64,000 nucleotides of DNA from Oegoconia quadripuncta (lineage: Eukaryota; Arthropoda; Insecta; Lepidoptera; Autostichidae). The notes beneath the pieces were generated by a model. The model was not told where the DNA came from and did not search any database. It saw only the letters and a program-made list of their open reading frames with translations. Position 1 is the first letter of the stretch, and each line of letters begins with the position of its first letter. Made by a program: the position numbers and the translations under genes. Below, piece by piece: positions 22,325 to 33,784 of this stretch. The stretch is taken from NCBI GenBank assembly GCA_949316235.1, contig OX438757.1:11960657-12024656 (forward strand). Direction: 5' to 3'.

Positions 22325-24554
22325 TTAGAAGTGATTAAAAATAAGCACATAGATATGTATTTTTCATATAGACAAAGACCAAAATGCTTCAAAATAGGAC
22401 ACTCTGTAACAACATGCAACTAACAAATATACATTGACAAATAACAACGACATCAATCTAGGACAATAAGCCTAGTTATGGTAGTTCTACGCTTGATTCA
22501 TACTAAAACCCAAGAACTGTATTTCAATTAGATTTCTAATTGAGAGGCAACCCTACAATCGAAATCAGCGCTCCGAAATACCGTTCGATGCAAAACGCTG
22601 GAATTTTTCATGAGCAGCACCCGCCATTTTTCGAGAGAATCGAAAGTGGTTAAATCGAGCCCCATTTCCGCTGGTTCACGTCGGGCCACTCGAAATTAAC
22701 GAACTCTTAAAAACTCACTTGAACACTGCTCATACGTGTCTGCACTGTGAGCAGTAATTATTGTTTATTACTGGACGGGACGCGAAAAATAACTCGTATT
22801 TCAAAAACCATTCATAGTGAGGCGCTTTTAAGCATGTTTCTACTACTTTATCATAATATAATATAAATTAATAGTAGCTGTGGTATTGCATGAGTACAAA
22901 TTGTATCGTACAAGTTGTGTAATTATAGACAATGTGATAATGTTTGGCGCTAAATGATAAATAATGCGTCGGGCAAGTTGCACGACTTTTGCCTCTGGTT
23001 TGGACCTATTAGAGATATTAAACGTTTCTATGTGGAGATTTTGAAACATAGGAGTTTGGACAACAATAATTACCCCATATACTTCTAGTGTTGAATCCCA
23101 ATAAATTCTGTAGTTAACATTTCTCAACGCAAAGAGGTAGCTTGTGCCTTCTTTGTAATGGATGAGCCAATAAATAAACATCCCATGACAGATCACTGCT
23201 AAATATAAACCTCTTCCATCCAACTATGTCGCCTGGCATGGGAGGAGTACACATCCCTAAGTACATATAATAAATTATAATGTTTAACTTTGATGTTGTA
23301 AGTTAAATTAAATAATTAAGTTCTTGGTGGATATTGCAAACAGAAACTCTTTATAAAAGTTCATTTTGTACGCAACATTTAGTTTTACTCCGACGTCGGG
23401 ATCGTACAGTCTTCAGCCAATTTTCAACTACTTTTTTGCAGTGTTATAGTAGTATTACTTATTTGACTGTGTATGACTGACATTTTTAATCAGTGAATGT
23501 AATGTATAGTACGTAGTTTAATATCAAAAAAGGCCGCGATAATAACTCTTCCACATAAATCAACAGGTGTATTTAATTTGATTGCAGAAAATGATTGTTC
23601 GTTTCAGAGCATATTAGATTCATTAATGTGTAGACCTGCATCCGAAACGTCATTGAAAGTTCTAAAACAAGCTTAAATGCTAGCTCTGTAAGCTGGCGAT
23701 CTTCTTAGCTCCACTTTTACAACGCCCTGGCAAATGACTGTTAAAATTGTCTTCTTTCTATTCCTGTTTGTGTTACCTATCTATTAATTGCAAAATTACT
23801 AGGCACTTTTAACATGTACATATGAATTGCGGTTACTGGCGACATATCTGCAAGATCCAAAAGTAATAAATAAGACCTCATAGCAGACCATATTTCAGAA
23901 GTTAGTTCCTTGCCGTACGACAGCGACAAAATATCTGCAAGTCTAATGTCGGACCGAAGTTGCAGTGGATAAGGGGAGGCCATGCATTACAAATGCAAGT
24001 ACACAGTGACGGTTTAAGCATGTTTTTTTTGTTACTTTTATGTTGGTTTTTGGCACGTTTTCTCAACGCAATACCCAGTAGCACTAATGGAGTCAACTTC
24101 CTCTGTAAGCGACGGCGGTTCCATGTTTCATCAAATAGGATCATCGTCTTTAAAATTAACCTTTATTCTTCTTTAAAATTAAAAGTAAGAATCGTTTATT
24201 TGACCTCTAAAGGGCTAAAGCGACACACATACACGTATAATTGAGAAAATAACCTCATTGGTTTGGTGGTGGAAAATAACACAGTGAAATTTGACCGGAG
24301 GAGATAAAAGTAATTGGTCGTCCTTCCACAAAGTCCTCAACAACTACGAAAGCATATAACATGCCACAGATCATAGAGTGAAGGGTTTTCAAGGCGACCA
24401 CTCAACTCATTATTAATTTGTGCCTTAATTATTGAATTCCTCTCCCTTAAGATCTTGAGGATAGGAACTATTTTTGCATGCATTTTCTTCTATTGCAAAC
24501 GCGCGGAAGACCCTATTCTCCTAATTCGATAACATAAAAAAAAGAGTAGTAACT
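22325..24554. other. 2.2 kb intergenic DNA, nothing recognised
   Basis: A slightly more complex block at 22595-22790 (ACCCGCCATTTTTCGAGAG, GGTTCACGTCGGGCCACTCG, TTATTGTTTATTACTGG) might be regulatory. The 126-codon minus-strand frame at 22843-23223 and those near 23900-24200 overlap and show no domain. Confidence 0.35.
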
Positions 24555-24730
24555 TTTTTTTTATGATTAACTGGATACGCGTTTGACCACAATCTCACCT
24601 GATGGAAAGTGACGATGTGGCCGAACATATAGCACGCAATCTCAGTAGATGCCTATTCACCCTGCTCTTGAAGATCCCAAGGTTGTTAGATTCAGGAAAG
24701 ACTGACGCCGGAAGGGAGTTCCTTGTCTTG
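24555..24730 (-). repeat. Repeat E copy
   Basis: TTTTTTTTTATGATTAACTGG, ATACGCGTTTGACCACAATC, CACCTGATGGAAAGTGACG and CCCAAGGTTGTTAGATTCAGG match the E copy at 12520. The leading T-run marks a poly(A) tail on the minus strand. Confidence 0.6.
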
Positions 24731-25401
24731 GTCTGGTAACTGAGGTCATTATATCTTCATCCGCATCCTCAACTCTTGTTCGTGCAAATTGCTGTTCCGC
24801 ATGCTCTTCTTCACGATTATATCCTCATTGACCCTACAATATAGTCATCAATAACCACAGTCAGGAGCAAAAGTTTGATATGTCGTTCAAAAAATAATCT
24901 AACATTTTAAATTAGGTAGCTTTGCTCTGGGAGTAAGTGTTGTGTAGGCATCGTGATGGCATAAGTGTTTCGTTTTACCAATTTTAGTACGGAACACTCT
25001 AACAACTTGTATTCCACTCCACTCACACATATGATTACATTTTTTTAATCAAACGATATTGCTGTACCTTGGGGCAGCAGTTACTACATCGCCTTTCTGG
25101 TCCTCACTCCGGATCTCCTACAACCGGCTCTGTTAAAAACTATTCGTAGACGCATGGCATTATCGCTCGCCTGGATTATCCGGGGAAAATTCCGCCTTTG
25201 TGAATAAGTAAATAGATTTGGACAGTTAAATAACAGAGAGGATTTTAATGACATGGCTTTTAAAGCTGCGAATAATACGAAAACCACTAATATTTAAGTA
25301 AAATTACATCTAATGAAAATTAATTAGATAAAAAGGATATTGAAGGAAAATTACCCGTGAGAGAAGCAGTCATCTCTCTAATCAATGCCGGTCTTGGTGG
25401 T

Positions 25402-25645
25402 GACCGATTAGTAAAGTGGATAGTGCCCTGTCAGGGAAACCAACGGTTGCGGGTTCAGATCCCGCGAGGGGCAAAAAATGTTTGTGTGATGAATAAGAAC
25501 ACTTATTCATCATGTTCATCGAGTCATGGATATTTATTTGAATATTTATGTATGTTTATCCGTTATCTAGTATCCATAGTAAAAGCTTTGCTTAGTTTGG
25601 GACTAGATAATTGGTGTTAGTGCCCGAAATATTTATTTATTATTT
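25402..25645 (+). mobile_element. tRNA-derived SINE, family B, full length
   Basis: The head GACCGATTAGTAAAGTGGAT and B box GGGTTCAGATCCCGCGAG are followed by GTGTGATGAATAAGAACAC, ATTTATGTATGTTTATCCG, TTATCTAGTATCCATAG and the tail GAAATATTTATTTATTATT. This is one of two well preserved plus-strand copies and is a good reference for the family. Confidence 0.8.
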
Positions 25646-25649
25646 AGCC

Positions 25650-25790
25650 ATTTTGGACTCCACTCGTGGAGAGGAATAGGAAGAGAGGAAGGCCTACATG
25701 AACTTACATGGTACAAGCAAAAGAAAAAGTAAATACCTTGTCGTATCAGGAAGTCAAAGAAAAGAGTGAATGTAGAAAAATACCATTCTA
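25650..25790 (+). pseudogene. LINE C-terminal coding fragment
   Basis: The frame reads NRKRGRPT, a stop, then TYMVQAKEKVNTLSYQEVKE and KSECRKI, parallel to the intact block at 60805-60954 (KRKRGRP, TKEKLNVVSYQEVKRKAES). It is broken by a stop, runs into unrelated DNA, and directly follows the SINE-B tail. Confidence 0.55.
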
Positions 25791-26039
25791 CCCTTAGTTT
25801 ACCTCGTGATCACTGTGGGTTCTACAACATGGAGAACTCATATTTATTATTTAAGAACGGCCTGTACCTGCCTTACGGTGTGAAGCCAGATGGATTCAAC
25901 TATTTAGAAATTCTCAGGGACACTGAACGGTGTTATCCCTTTGAATAACAGAATCAGGCGTTATCAGTAATTATCGTTTTTTAACCCCCGACGAAGATGT
26001 TAAGTGATAGTCTCAGTTGTTCACTGTCAGGTGACCATT

Positions 26040-26150
26040 AGTCTGACACGAACCACCAAACCGCGCTAGGCCCGTGGATTGTGTCACATATCCTCTCCTG
26101 AGGCTGTGCCCCAACATGGAGACGTGTACGGTGATGATGATGAAGGGATA
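26040..26150 (+). repeat. Possible LINE 3' tail with TGATGATGA
   Basis: CCAAACCGCGCTAGGCCCG, TGAGGCTGTGCCCCAACATG and GAGACGTGTACGG lead into TGATGATGATGAAGG, the same microsatellite that ends the LINE at 60960. No coding part is visible, so the assignment is tentative. Confidence 0.3.
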
Positions 26151-26639
26151 ATTTCCAAAAGTTCTACATTTCTAATCGAAACACGAAATACAATTTTTTA
26201 TGGTTTTAAATAGAAAAATAAACAGAGTTGTCACACAAACTTTCATTCGTACTCATTTCATTCATAACTTTAATTGTTTAATTCTTTTATTATATATTTA
26301 TAAGGTACTTAAGTATGTGCGTATTATTTTTGTTATGTATGTAGCATCATATATATAGCTATTTATGTATATAATATATATGTATAAATGTATGATTTTA
26401 TTTTTGTTTATTAAATAAGTAATTAATTATGTAGCTATTTCAAATCTGCATCCGTATTTTCAACACAAACTACCTGTTCTGTAAAGTTATACTCCTACAC
26501 CTAAAGGTTGCCTAGAAGAGATCGCTATTAGTGATAAGGCCGCCTAATTGTACTCTTTTCAGTATTGTGCTTTGTAAAATGTATATTCTCCTTTTGTGCA
26601 ATAAAGTGTATTTGTATTTTATTGTAATGTACCGTGATA

Positions 26640-26960
26640 CCCTTGGGGGCAACTTTTAACCCTCGAACAGAATGGTCAGAGATAACTCAAACTGTATCGT
26701 TTGGGTGTTCCAAACATAGTGGTTATGCTTGATACAACATCCACGATTCACCTTACGAAATATACAGAAATATATATGTGACAGGGAATGATCCCATCGC
26801 CGTCAAAACGTGCAAACCTATCTAGATATTTTATGGTGGAAAATCCCTTACTCGCCTTTTATGACACCCACGAGAAGAGACGGGTCGGGAGCCGAAACCA
26901 CACAGCAGTGCATCCAATCCCAGTCCAAACTACCTTTATTCGTAATGGAAAATATTTTTT
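26640..26960 (+). repeat. Dispersed repeat family G
   Basis: The order is GGTCAGAGATAACTCAAAC, GGGTGTTCCAAACATAG, CATCCACGATTCACCTTACG, ATATACAGAAATATATATGTG, GTCAAAACGTGCAAACC, CGCCTTTTATGACACCCACG and AGAAGAGACGGG. This copy has no insertion and serves as the reference for the interrupted copies at 12475 and 31400. The 76-codon frame within it is not a gene. Confidence 0.6.
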
Positions 26961-27104
26961 ATTCTTGTGCAGTCAAACTCACTACATAGGATTAGTAATC
27001 GATACTTGTCATGAATAAAAACGTATTATTAAAATCTAAACTGTGTCAGCTAAAGGTGGATATGCAATCATGAATCCGATTGTACATTCTCTCTCTTCAA
27101 TTTT

Positions 27105-27250
27105 AGAGCTATGCTCTTGTCGGTGGAGTCCTTTCCACACTTCTCTACATTCCGCGTTTTCTGTGACTTCCTGATAAAAGGAAGGAAGGCCTAGAAGAAC
27201 ATACATGGTACAAGTAAAGGAAAAAGTAAATGCCGTGTCGTGTCAGGATT
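27105..27250 (-). pseudogene. LINE tail with internal inversion (twin-priming-like)
   Basis: From 27178 leftwards the minus strand reads YQEVTENAECREVWKGLHRQ then EHSS. From 27180 rightwards the plus strand reads RPRRTYMVQVKEKVNAVSC then Q. In an intact copy the second peptide directly precedes the first on one strand (see 60805-60954). The upstream half is therefore inverted against the downstream half, with the breakpoint at the QEV motif. This is what twin priming during target-primed reverse transcription produces. Confidence 0.6.
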
Positions 27251-27365
27251 GTACATTATAGTCATTGTACACATAGTCTGAAATAACTAAGATTCCCATT
27301 TACTATTCAGTACCTCATTATTTTTTGCCAGAATACTTACAAAGCTTGTAGCAGCTGTAGGTAAA

Positions 27366-27510
27366 GCGCCCTGAGGCGGACTTTGTTGAGAGCAGCGGCC
27401 GCAGACGGGGCATAGCGGGGCACTAGCGGGACGCAAATGGGGCGCTAGCGAGGCACAAGCGGACATTGGCCAAAGACCCGACTACAACGCCCGCGGCCGC
27501 GGCATTCTAA
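27366..27510. repeat. GC-rich block with GGGGC-TAGCGGG internal repeats
   Basis: The block holds two NotI-type GCGGCCGC words (27396, 27492) and repeated short units GGGGCATAGCGGGG, CACTAGCGGGACG and GGGGCGCTAGCGAGG in very AT-rich surroundings. It could be a GC-rich DNA transposon fragment or a CpG cluster. No reading frame is supported. Confidence 0.4.
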
Positions 27511-27971
27511 TGCGCTGAGTGAGAACCCTTGTATGCTGCAAATAAGTGTGAATTGTTGCTACATATAATGTGCATTTAGGTACATGATATGTGTTACAAT
27601 GTTTGAGTCCGTAGGCTTTAGTCTTCATACAAATATATACTGTTTTCAATTATACCTGTCAATTGAAATTAAGGCTGTTTTGTGGTAGAGCGAATTGGAC
27701 TAACTCGTGTTTTCTATGGGGTGAGCAATGCGACCCATGTGTGAGCAAACAACACTGATGAGCATCAGTAGTGGTAATTAGGGAAAATTTACTCATGGAA
27801 AATAATGCAATTCGAAATCAAATAAATAAATTTATTCCTTGTAAGTTTGGGTAAATATTGGCAGACAAAAATTTGCATTCCAAATAAATTCGTATCACCA
27901 AAACGGTACCGTTTCAAGTGCACATACATTTTAGTTTGTCAATAATTTAAATTTCGTGTAAAGTATACTAT

Positions 27972-28300
27972 ATTTTTTTTGGCACAACGGGTTAGCACTA
28001 GACCTCAATCACATCTGATGTTTAGTGAAGATGAGGTAAGGTGGAAACGTACTGACCAGGAAGCCCCATCGTATGGGGGACTGGCTATTTTATCACTGAC
28101 AACCGGAACACAACAATGTTATTAACAATGCTGCTTGGCGGCAGATTTAGATAAGAAGGTAGCCAGCTAGGTAGCCAGGCGGACATTTAAAATGCCCTAC
28201 TACTAACCAAACCCAGTACTAAACATGAACCCGGCTGGGGATGGAACCGGCGACCTCCGATTCGTAAACCCAATGTTGCTTACATTGAGCACGGAGGCGG
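27972..28300 (-). mobile_element. tRNA-derived SINE, family A
   Basis: The minus-strand order is ACCGCCTCCGTGCTCAATG, the B box GGTTCCATCCCCAGCCGGG, then CATTTTAAATGTCCGCC, GCTACCTTCTTATCTAAATC, TTGTGTTCCGGTTGTCAG, ACATCAGATGTGATTGAGG and an A-run. It is near full length and slightly diverged in the boxes. Confidence 0.75.
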
Positions 28301-28682
28301 TTGAAAATAATAAGTTAACTAGAAACTTCAAACGTATTTCGGTGTACAATGAATTTATCTAATACAATACAAAAGTTTTGTAACTACAGAACCCTTTGTG
28401 TTAAAGCAATTTCCAGTCGACCGAACCGTTTGAATTATTGTTCTGTGTCGTTTTTGTCTCTGAATATTAATGAAAGAAATGATCAAGGACGGGGAGGGGA
28501 TTGTTACGTCATTATTTTGTGCAGTCACTATCCCTTGATTGATGGTGTGCGGAAAATATCAATCTTCGTCGCGATCATCGCCTTAAAAACTTATTCTTGG
28601 AAAAGAATTTGTAAGCACTTGTCGAATAGTGTCTATTAGTTAATCTGTGACAGTGTTCTCATCTATTACAAAATTTCATTTT

Positions 28683-29019
28683 TTTAATTTTTTTTTTTAT
28701 GTACAACGGGTTAGCACTTGACCTCAATCACACCTGATGTTAAGTGAAGATGAGGCCGAAGGTGGAAACGTACTGACCCGGAAACCCAAATATTTGGGGA
28801 AACTGGCTATCTTATCTCTGACAACCGGAACACAACAATGCTATTAACATTGCTGTTTGGCGGCAGATTTAGATAAGATGGTGGTAGCTAGCCAGGCGGA
28901 CATTTAAAATGCCCTACCACCAACCAAACGAGTACTAAACATGTACCCCGCTGGGGATCGAACCCACGACCTCCGATTCGTAAAACCTATGTTGTTTATT
29001 TTGAGCCACGGAGGAGGTA
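28683..29019 (-). mobile_element. tRNA-derived SINE, family A
   Basis: The minus strand starts CCTCCTCCGTGGCTCAAAAT, has the B box GGGTTCGATCCCCAGCGGGG and ends TGATTGAGGTCAAGTGC, TAACCCGTTGTACAT, AAAAAAAA. It is full length with a clear A tail. Confidence 0.8.
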
Positions 29020-29285
29020 GAGTATTAATTCTTCACATCGTTAAGAGTACATTTACAGTGCGAGCTGGTAACATCGCATATTTTGTCTATTTCATATAGT
29101 CGGATGCTTATATCCTTACCCTCAAAAAAAAATTAAGTCAATATTACGTAAAATCTAAGCCATTAGGATCCTATGAACTTACTACCATATCCCAAATAAG
29201 ACCCCTTGTGTCAGTAGTACACTTGGCTAGTAACATTGATGATACTAGTGACACTAGCATCATGAATATTAATGTTTTATCGCTA

Positions 29286-29442
29286 TTGTTAATAGCATTG
29301 TTGTGTTCCGGTTGTCAGAGATAAGATAGCCAGTCCTCCAAATGTCTTTTCCGGGTCAGTACGCTTCCACCTTCGACCTCATCTTCACTTAACATCAGGT
29401 GTGATCGAGGTCAAGTACCAACACGTCTTGCATAAAAAAAAA
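29286..29442 (+). mobile_element. 5'-truncated SINE-A
   Basis: The copy starts within TTGTTAATAGCATTGTTGTG, then runs TTCCGGTTGTCAGAGATAAG, GGGTCAGTACGCTTCCACC, TTAACATCAGGTGTGATCGAG, and ends in CATAAAAAAAAA. The tRNA-like head is missing, as expected of incomplete reverse transcription. Confidence 0.7.
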
Positions 29443-29465
29443 TTACTTTCAATAGTAATTTTAAC

Positions 29466-29796
29466 CGCCTCCGTGGCTCAATGTAAAAAACATTGGGTTT
29501 ACGATTCGGAGGTCGCGGGTTCGATCCCCAGCAGGGTACATGTTTAAGTACTCGGTTTGGTTGGTGGTAGGGTATTTTAAATGTCCGCCTGGCTAGCTAC
29601 CACCATCTTATCTAAATCTGCCGCCAAGCAGCAATGTTAATAGCATTGTTGTGTTCCGGTTGTCAGAGATATAGATAGCCAGTCCCCAAATGTGTTGGGG
29701 TTTCCGGGTCAGTACGCTTCCACCTTCGATCTCATCTTCACTTAACATCAAGTGTGATTGAGGTCAAGTACCAACCCGTTGTGCATAAGAAGAAAA
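29466..29796 (+). mobile_element. tRNA-derived SINE, family A, full length (reference copy)
   Basis: The head CGCCTCCGTGGCTCAATG holds the A-box region, and GGTCGCGGGTTCGATCCCC the B box. Then follow the body (TTGGTGGTAGGGTATTTTAA, TGTCCGCCTGGCTAGC, AATCTGCCGCCAAGCAGC, GTTGTGTTCCGGTTGTC) and the LINE-like tail ACTTAACATCAAGTGTGATT GAGG before an A-rich end. It is transcribed by RNA polymerase III from internal boxes and depends on a partner LINE for movement, as known for SINEs. Confidence 0.85.
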
Positions 29797-29875
29797 TAGT
29801 ACTAGTGGCAGTTTGATTCGATGTACAATTATACAACTCGAAGATTAGACCCAAAGAAACTAATACTTGTTATAA

Positions 29876-30006
29876 GATGGGGTTTTCCGGATCAATACGC
29901 TTCCACCTTCGACCTCATATTCACTTGACCCGTATATAAATTGTAGTCTTTGCACTTGACATCAGATGTAATTGAGAACAAGTGCTAACTCGTACTGCAA
30001 AGAAAA
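29876..30006 (+). mobile_element. SINE-A tail fragment
   Basis: GGGGTTTTCCGGATCAATACG, CTTCCACCTTCGACCTCAT and TTGACATCAGATGTAATTGAG match the 3' part of SINE-A. About 30 unrelated bases sit between two blocks. Confidence 0.5.
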
Positions 30007-30049
30007 CATCAAAACATGTACAGTCATTTTAGTAACTATTATAAATTTA

Positions 30050-30300
30050 AAATTTAGAAAACCCCGAACAAGTAACGATTACGATTATCTTCCAGATGCA
30101 AAGCAAATGTGTTAAAAATTAAAGATCTTCGAAATGTCCGAACCGATTTTCATTAAACTTGGCTAAGAATCTCTTAGTTTAATCTTAAATATAAAAAACT
30201 CAAATCGGACCATGCATTATTGAGACAAATCCGGATAAAGACTTAACACACACACACACAAAGCTGTCATACACTAACACACGTCGTTTTTCGTCTTAAT
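30050..30300. repeat. Dispersed repeat family D, inverted copy
   Basis: AAAGATCTTCGAAATGTCCG, AACCGATTTTCATTAAACTTGG, AAAAACTCAAATCGGACCATG, an (AC)8 run and ACACGTCGTTTTTCGTC are the reverse complement of the blocks at 8645-8890. The (AC)n stretch is a constant part of this family. Confidence 0.55.
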
Positions 30301-30899
30301 AGAGACATTAGTATTCTGACAGATGTCGTACTTCGCATAATAAATCAGATACCTAATCGAACAGTTTGTTTTGTGTTCTTATTCAGACTGCTCAATCATA
30401 TATACATCGTTAGGGAATGAATGACTGTTAGTCGCTACGCCATTTGAAATTTTAAGTTCATACACCCTGTCCCTCGAAAAACTTCTAACACACCGTATAC
30501 GGACGAGATGACCGATTTCAAAAGTTAACTAACTTGTTGATTGTACATCGTAGTTTCAGACTTTTCAAATTGTCGGACTCTAGTGAAACAAACTGGCTAA
30601 TCTATTTAAGACAGATCTTTTACTTTCCAAATTTAAGTCGTTGACTTATAAAATGGAATTCCCAATAGAATTCTATCTCGGGCGGTCACCCCCAATGCAT
30701 GGTTTTGTCATTGGCACGTTTCAAAACTTTTTAACATTTAAAAAATATTCCCAACAGAAGGTTAATAACAAATAATGGTGTTTATTCTTTTAGCACACAC
30801 TTAAACTAGATTTAGAGTCCAAAAAACATGACATGACTTTTGTCCTGAAAGAGTCCTGTAACTTCGTTCAGAAATCATAATCTCAAATGATTTTAATAA

Positions 30900-31310
30900 C
30901 TTTTAACGGCCGACAGAAAATGACTGGTATTATGTATTTGACGGCGTTGTGTGTATCTAGTTCTTATACGGACGTATCTCAGTAATACGTGGTACATTTG
31001 AGTGCGGTTTTTTTAATTAAAGACTAAACGAGTGGTCAGGTTTTGAGTCATATTGGATGAAAATCGGTTAGGCAGTTATTTTTTAACACAGTTTTTGGGG
31101 TATTTCGATGATATCACAGTCTCTCGCGGGTTTCAGTTTTTTTTTAACTCCGGGATAGGTTCTTGGCCATGTTTGATTGAAATCGGTTAAGCCGTTTCGA
31201 AGATATTTACGTTTTAACACAGTTGATTTGGTTTATCTGGACGATGTAACCGCCTGTATTTTTTGGGGTTTTCTAAATTTTTAATTTATTGTTATTAGTT
31301 GTTAAGTCTA
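30900..31310. repeat. Dispersed repeat family D, uninterrupted copy
   Basis: GGCCGACAGAAAATGACTGG, TATCTCAGTAATACGTGG, TTAAAGACTAAACGAGTGG, GGATGAAAATCGGTTAGG, TAACTCCGGGATAGGTTC and GATTGAAATCGGTTAAGCCG occur in the order seen at 8645-9325 without the SINE. This copy proves the nested insertion there. Confidence 0.6.
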
Positions 31311-31399
31311 CACATGCTCTCTAAAAAGCTTTGAGGATGCTATTTTCCATTTGTGTACTTGTAGTCAAAAGGAGAGACTATCCTCAATTGTTAATTAAG

Positions 31400-31915
31400 T
31401 TATAAATAACGTCACGACCTTAATATCATCCCAAATAGGGTGGTCAGAGAGATATCAATTATTAGATGTGTGGGGGTTCCAAACATTTTTTTTTTGTCTT
31501 TACACAAACACACAGCGCCATCTAGGTCCACAGTAAGCATCTAGGCTTGTGTTATGGATACCAGATGGTTGATATACTACACAAATACATTTTTTTTTGT
31601 AAATAAATACATGTATAAATGAAAAACATCCATAACTCGGGAACACATGTCTGTATTCATCATACAAACATATGCCCCTAGCGGGATTCGAACCCGTGAC
31701 CATTTGGTATAGTAGCAGAGTTTCTAGCCACTACTACAAACATTTCGTCAAAAAACATTAGAAGTTAAATTCTTGAAACAACATTTTTCACCTTTTGAAA
31801 TATACAGAAATGCACACGTCACAGGGCGTGAGCCCCTCCACGTGAAAATGTGCAAATCTATCGATATTTTTTGATGGAAAGTCCTATAGTCGCCTTTTAC
31901 GACACCCACGAGTTA
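31400..31915 (+). repeat. Repeat family G split by a SINE-C
   Basis: The left part is AACGTCACGACCTTAATATC, GGGTGGTCAGAGAG and GGGGGTTCCAAACATTT. The right part after 31745 is AAATTCTTGAAACAACATTT, CACCTTTTGAAATATACAG and CGCCTTTTACGACACCCACG. The intact copy at 26640 shows these were once joined. Confidence 0.6.
31497..31745 (-). mobile_element. tRNA-derived SINE, family C, near full length
   Basis: On the minus strand the head runs GACGAAATGTTTGTAGTAGTGG, then a B box CGGGTTCGAATCCCGCTAGG, body CCCGAGTTATGG and TATCCATAACACAAGCC, and a distinctive end TAGATGGCGCTGTGTG. The copy at 37436 ends in the same GATGGCGCTGTGTG word. Confidence 0.7.
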
Positions 31916-32439
31916 GTTCTATTTTTTTTACGTGCCGAAAGCACTCAGCACACGTGTCATATATTCTAAAATGACGAAAAAATCACGTGTTCCATAGATT
32001 TTTCAACGTTAGTGTGGAACAGTGACAATCAACCTGGTAAAAATCCGATTAATGACTTCGATGTCAAGCTTGTTTCATATTGTACTTTTGTTCGACAGTA
32101 AAAAAAATGCATTGTGCAATTCGTTTTCTTAATTCAAACTCCGTATTAATCGTCATAAAGGCGGCCTAGCAGCGAGGCGACGCACCAGGCAGTTCACAAC
32201 GCGTTGCGACGCCCGCGGCGGCTGGCGTAATCAGAGGCTTTGTACTGCCATGGGAATCACCGATACACGCCCTTAGCCGTAGGCTCTGCCTACAGCTGGT
32301 TAGTTCAGTCCTTAAGCTTACAGTAAGAGCCTTTGTGGAAATACAGCTCCTATATCTAGAACGTTTTTTCATTGGGGTTCCGTGATCAATCTGTACGTCA
32401 TAGCTGTTTTACCTACTCACAGACTATTGATTACATAAA

Positions 32440-32715
32440 ATTACGCCTGTTTCGCGTAGGGGTAGGCAGAGACCACAGACTTCCACTTGCTACGATCCTG
32501 ACATGTTTTGCTTAACTCTCATAAATTTGTTCATACACGCTCGTCGGTTTGGGGTACTCTTGAGTTGGGCTTTCTATAAGACGTCCTCGATTTGATCATG
32601 ATATGTTCGGCATGGTCATCCCCTACCAACACTACCAGCCACATTTGCTACATATATCTCTTTCGTTGGTCTTCTTTTATTCATCCTCTCATCCTTTTTC
32701 AATCTATTTAAAGGT
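32440..32715. repeat. Dispersed retroelement-like repeat
   Basis: TTACGCCTGTTTCGCGTAGG, GGTAGGCAGAGACCACAGAC, TTCCACTTGCTACGATCCTG and CATACACGCTCGTCGG match, from memory, a repeat widespread in Lepidoptera. A GC-rich stretch just upstream (32160-32370) has a 68-codon minus-strand frame with no recognisable motif. Confidence 0.4.
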
Positions 32716-33566
32716 GTTAAATTTTTGAAGTCCAGTATTTGACCACGTGAATGGCTTTGTCAGTGGGATTGAATAAGTCTTAAAGCGTGCATGTGTCTCG
32801 CCACGCTGGCATGTAAGGAGATGGACCATAGTCCGATGGCGAACCCCATTAAATCTCTTACGTAAAAATATCCCTGCTATTTTTTTTAAATTGACGCCTA
32901 AAAATAACTTAATATTCATGCAAGGCATATCGTATTTTTGGTCTGTTGTCTGTTTTAACTTCATATCGAACGAAAGTCGATCGACCCAGATACACATGAC
33001 CCCACACAAGCCCTCCAAGTTTGCTTTTTCGGGAAACAGCTTTCAATTACACCCATCTCGATGTCAATACATGTCGTCCCGAGTTTCGTTCGAACGACAT
33101 TTCATCTATTTATAGTGTACATTGACACTTATTGGTATTGTCAAGCAAGCGCGGTGTTTACATAGCGGGTGATGGATGACGCGGCGTCGTCTCGGAATCA
33201 ATCTTCGTTCTGCCAAAATGTTATCAACGCTTTAAGACGAGCTTGTTTGAGAGGAACATTAAAAGTGCACAGCGATAAATGATAGGTACAAACGACAGTG
33301 AAGTTGAATGGAACCATTTTTCAGGCGTAAATGCATTATTGAAACTTGTGTTAGCTTAAACGGAGTGATCGATTACTTGAGATATGTCAAGATTTCACTT
33401 AGTTTGTAGTGCAGTGGTAACAAAACAACATGGAAATTATTTCATACTAGCTTTCCAACCGCGACTTCGACCGCGAAATATAGTAATTAATTAGTTTTTA
33501 TTGCAAAAGGAAAAGACCAACTAGCAATTGCAACATTGCAAACATTTTATTAATTTCATTGTTTTT
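32716..33566. other. Intergenic DNA with a possible conserved patch
   Basis: At 33140-33240 the sequence is less AT-rich (AAGCAAGCGCGGTGTTTACA, ATGACGCGGCGTCGTCTCGG). TTTCCAACCGCGACTTCGACC near 33452 is a short inverted trace of the GACGAAG-CGCGGG repeat seen at 38886-39070. The 104- and 74-codon frames overlap in opposite directions and are not supported. Confidence 0.35.
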
Positions 33567-33784
33567 GACGACTGATTGGTGTAGTGAATAAACCAACTTA
33601 CTGTCAGGTAAACCAACGGGTGCGGGTTCGAATCCCGCGAGGTGTAAATATCTGTGTGATGAATATGAACATGTTAATATAAATATTACATATGTTTATC
33701 CGTTACCTAGTATCCATAGTACAAGCTTTGCTTATTTTGGGGCTGGATGAATGGTTTAAGTGTCCGAAATATTTATTTATTTTT
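33567..33784 (+). mobile_element. tRNA-derived SINE, family B
   Basis: GACGACTGATTGGTGTAGTG begins the head, GGGTGCGGGTTCGAATCCC the B box, and GTGTCCGAAATATTTATTT the tail. A central deletion removes part of the body. Confidence 0.75.

Noticed and set aside
22843..23223. 126-codon minus-strand frame as a host gene
   Set aside because: No domain, signal peptide or splice context was visible, and composition equals the AT-rich background. An unsupported single exon is not enough.
25402..25475. tRNA gene suggested by the GGGTTCAGATCCCGCGAG arm
   Set aside because: It is the tRNA-derived head of SINE-B. The same head occurs in many copies joined to the same body, and no closed acceptor stem exists.
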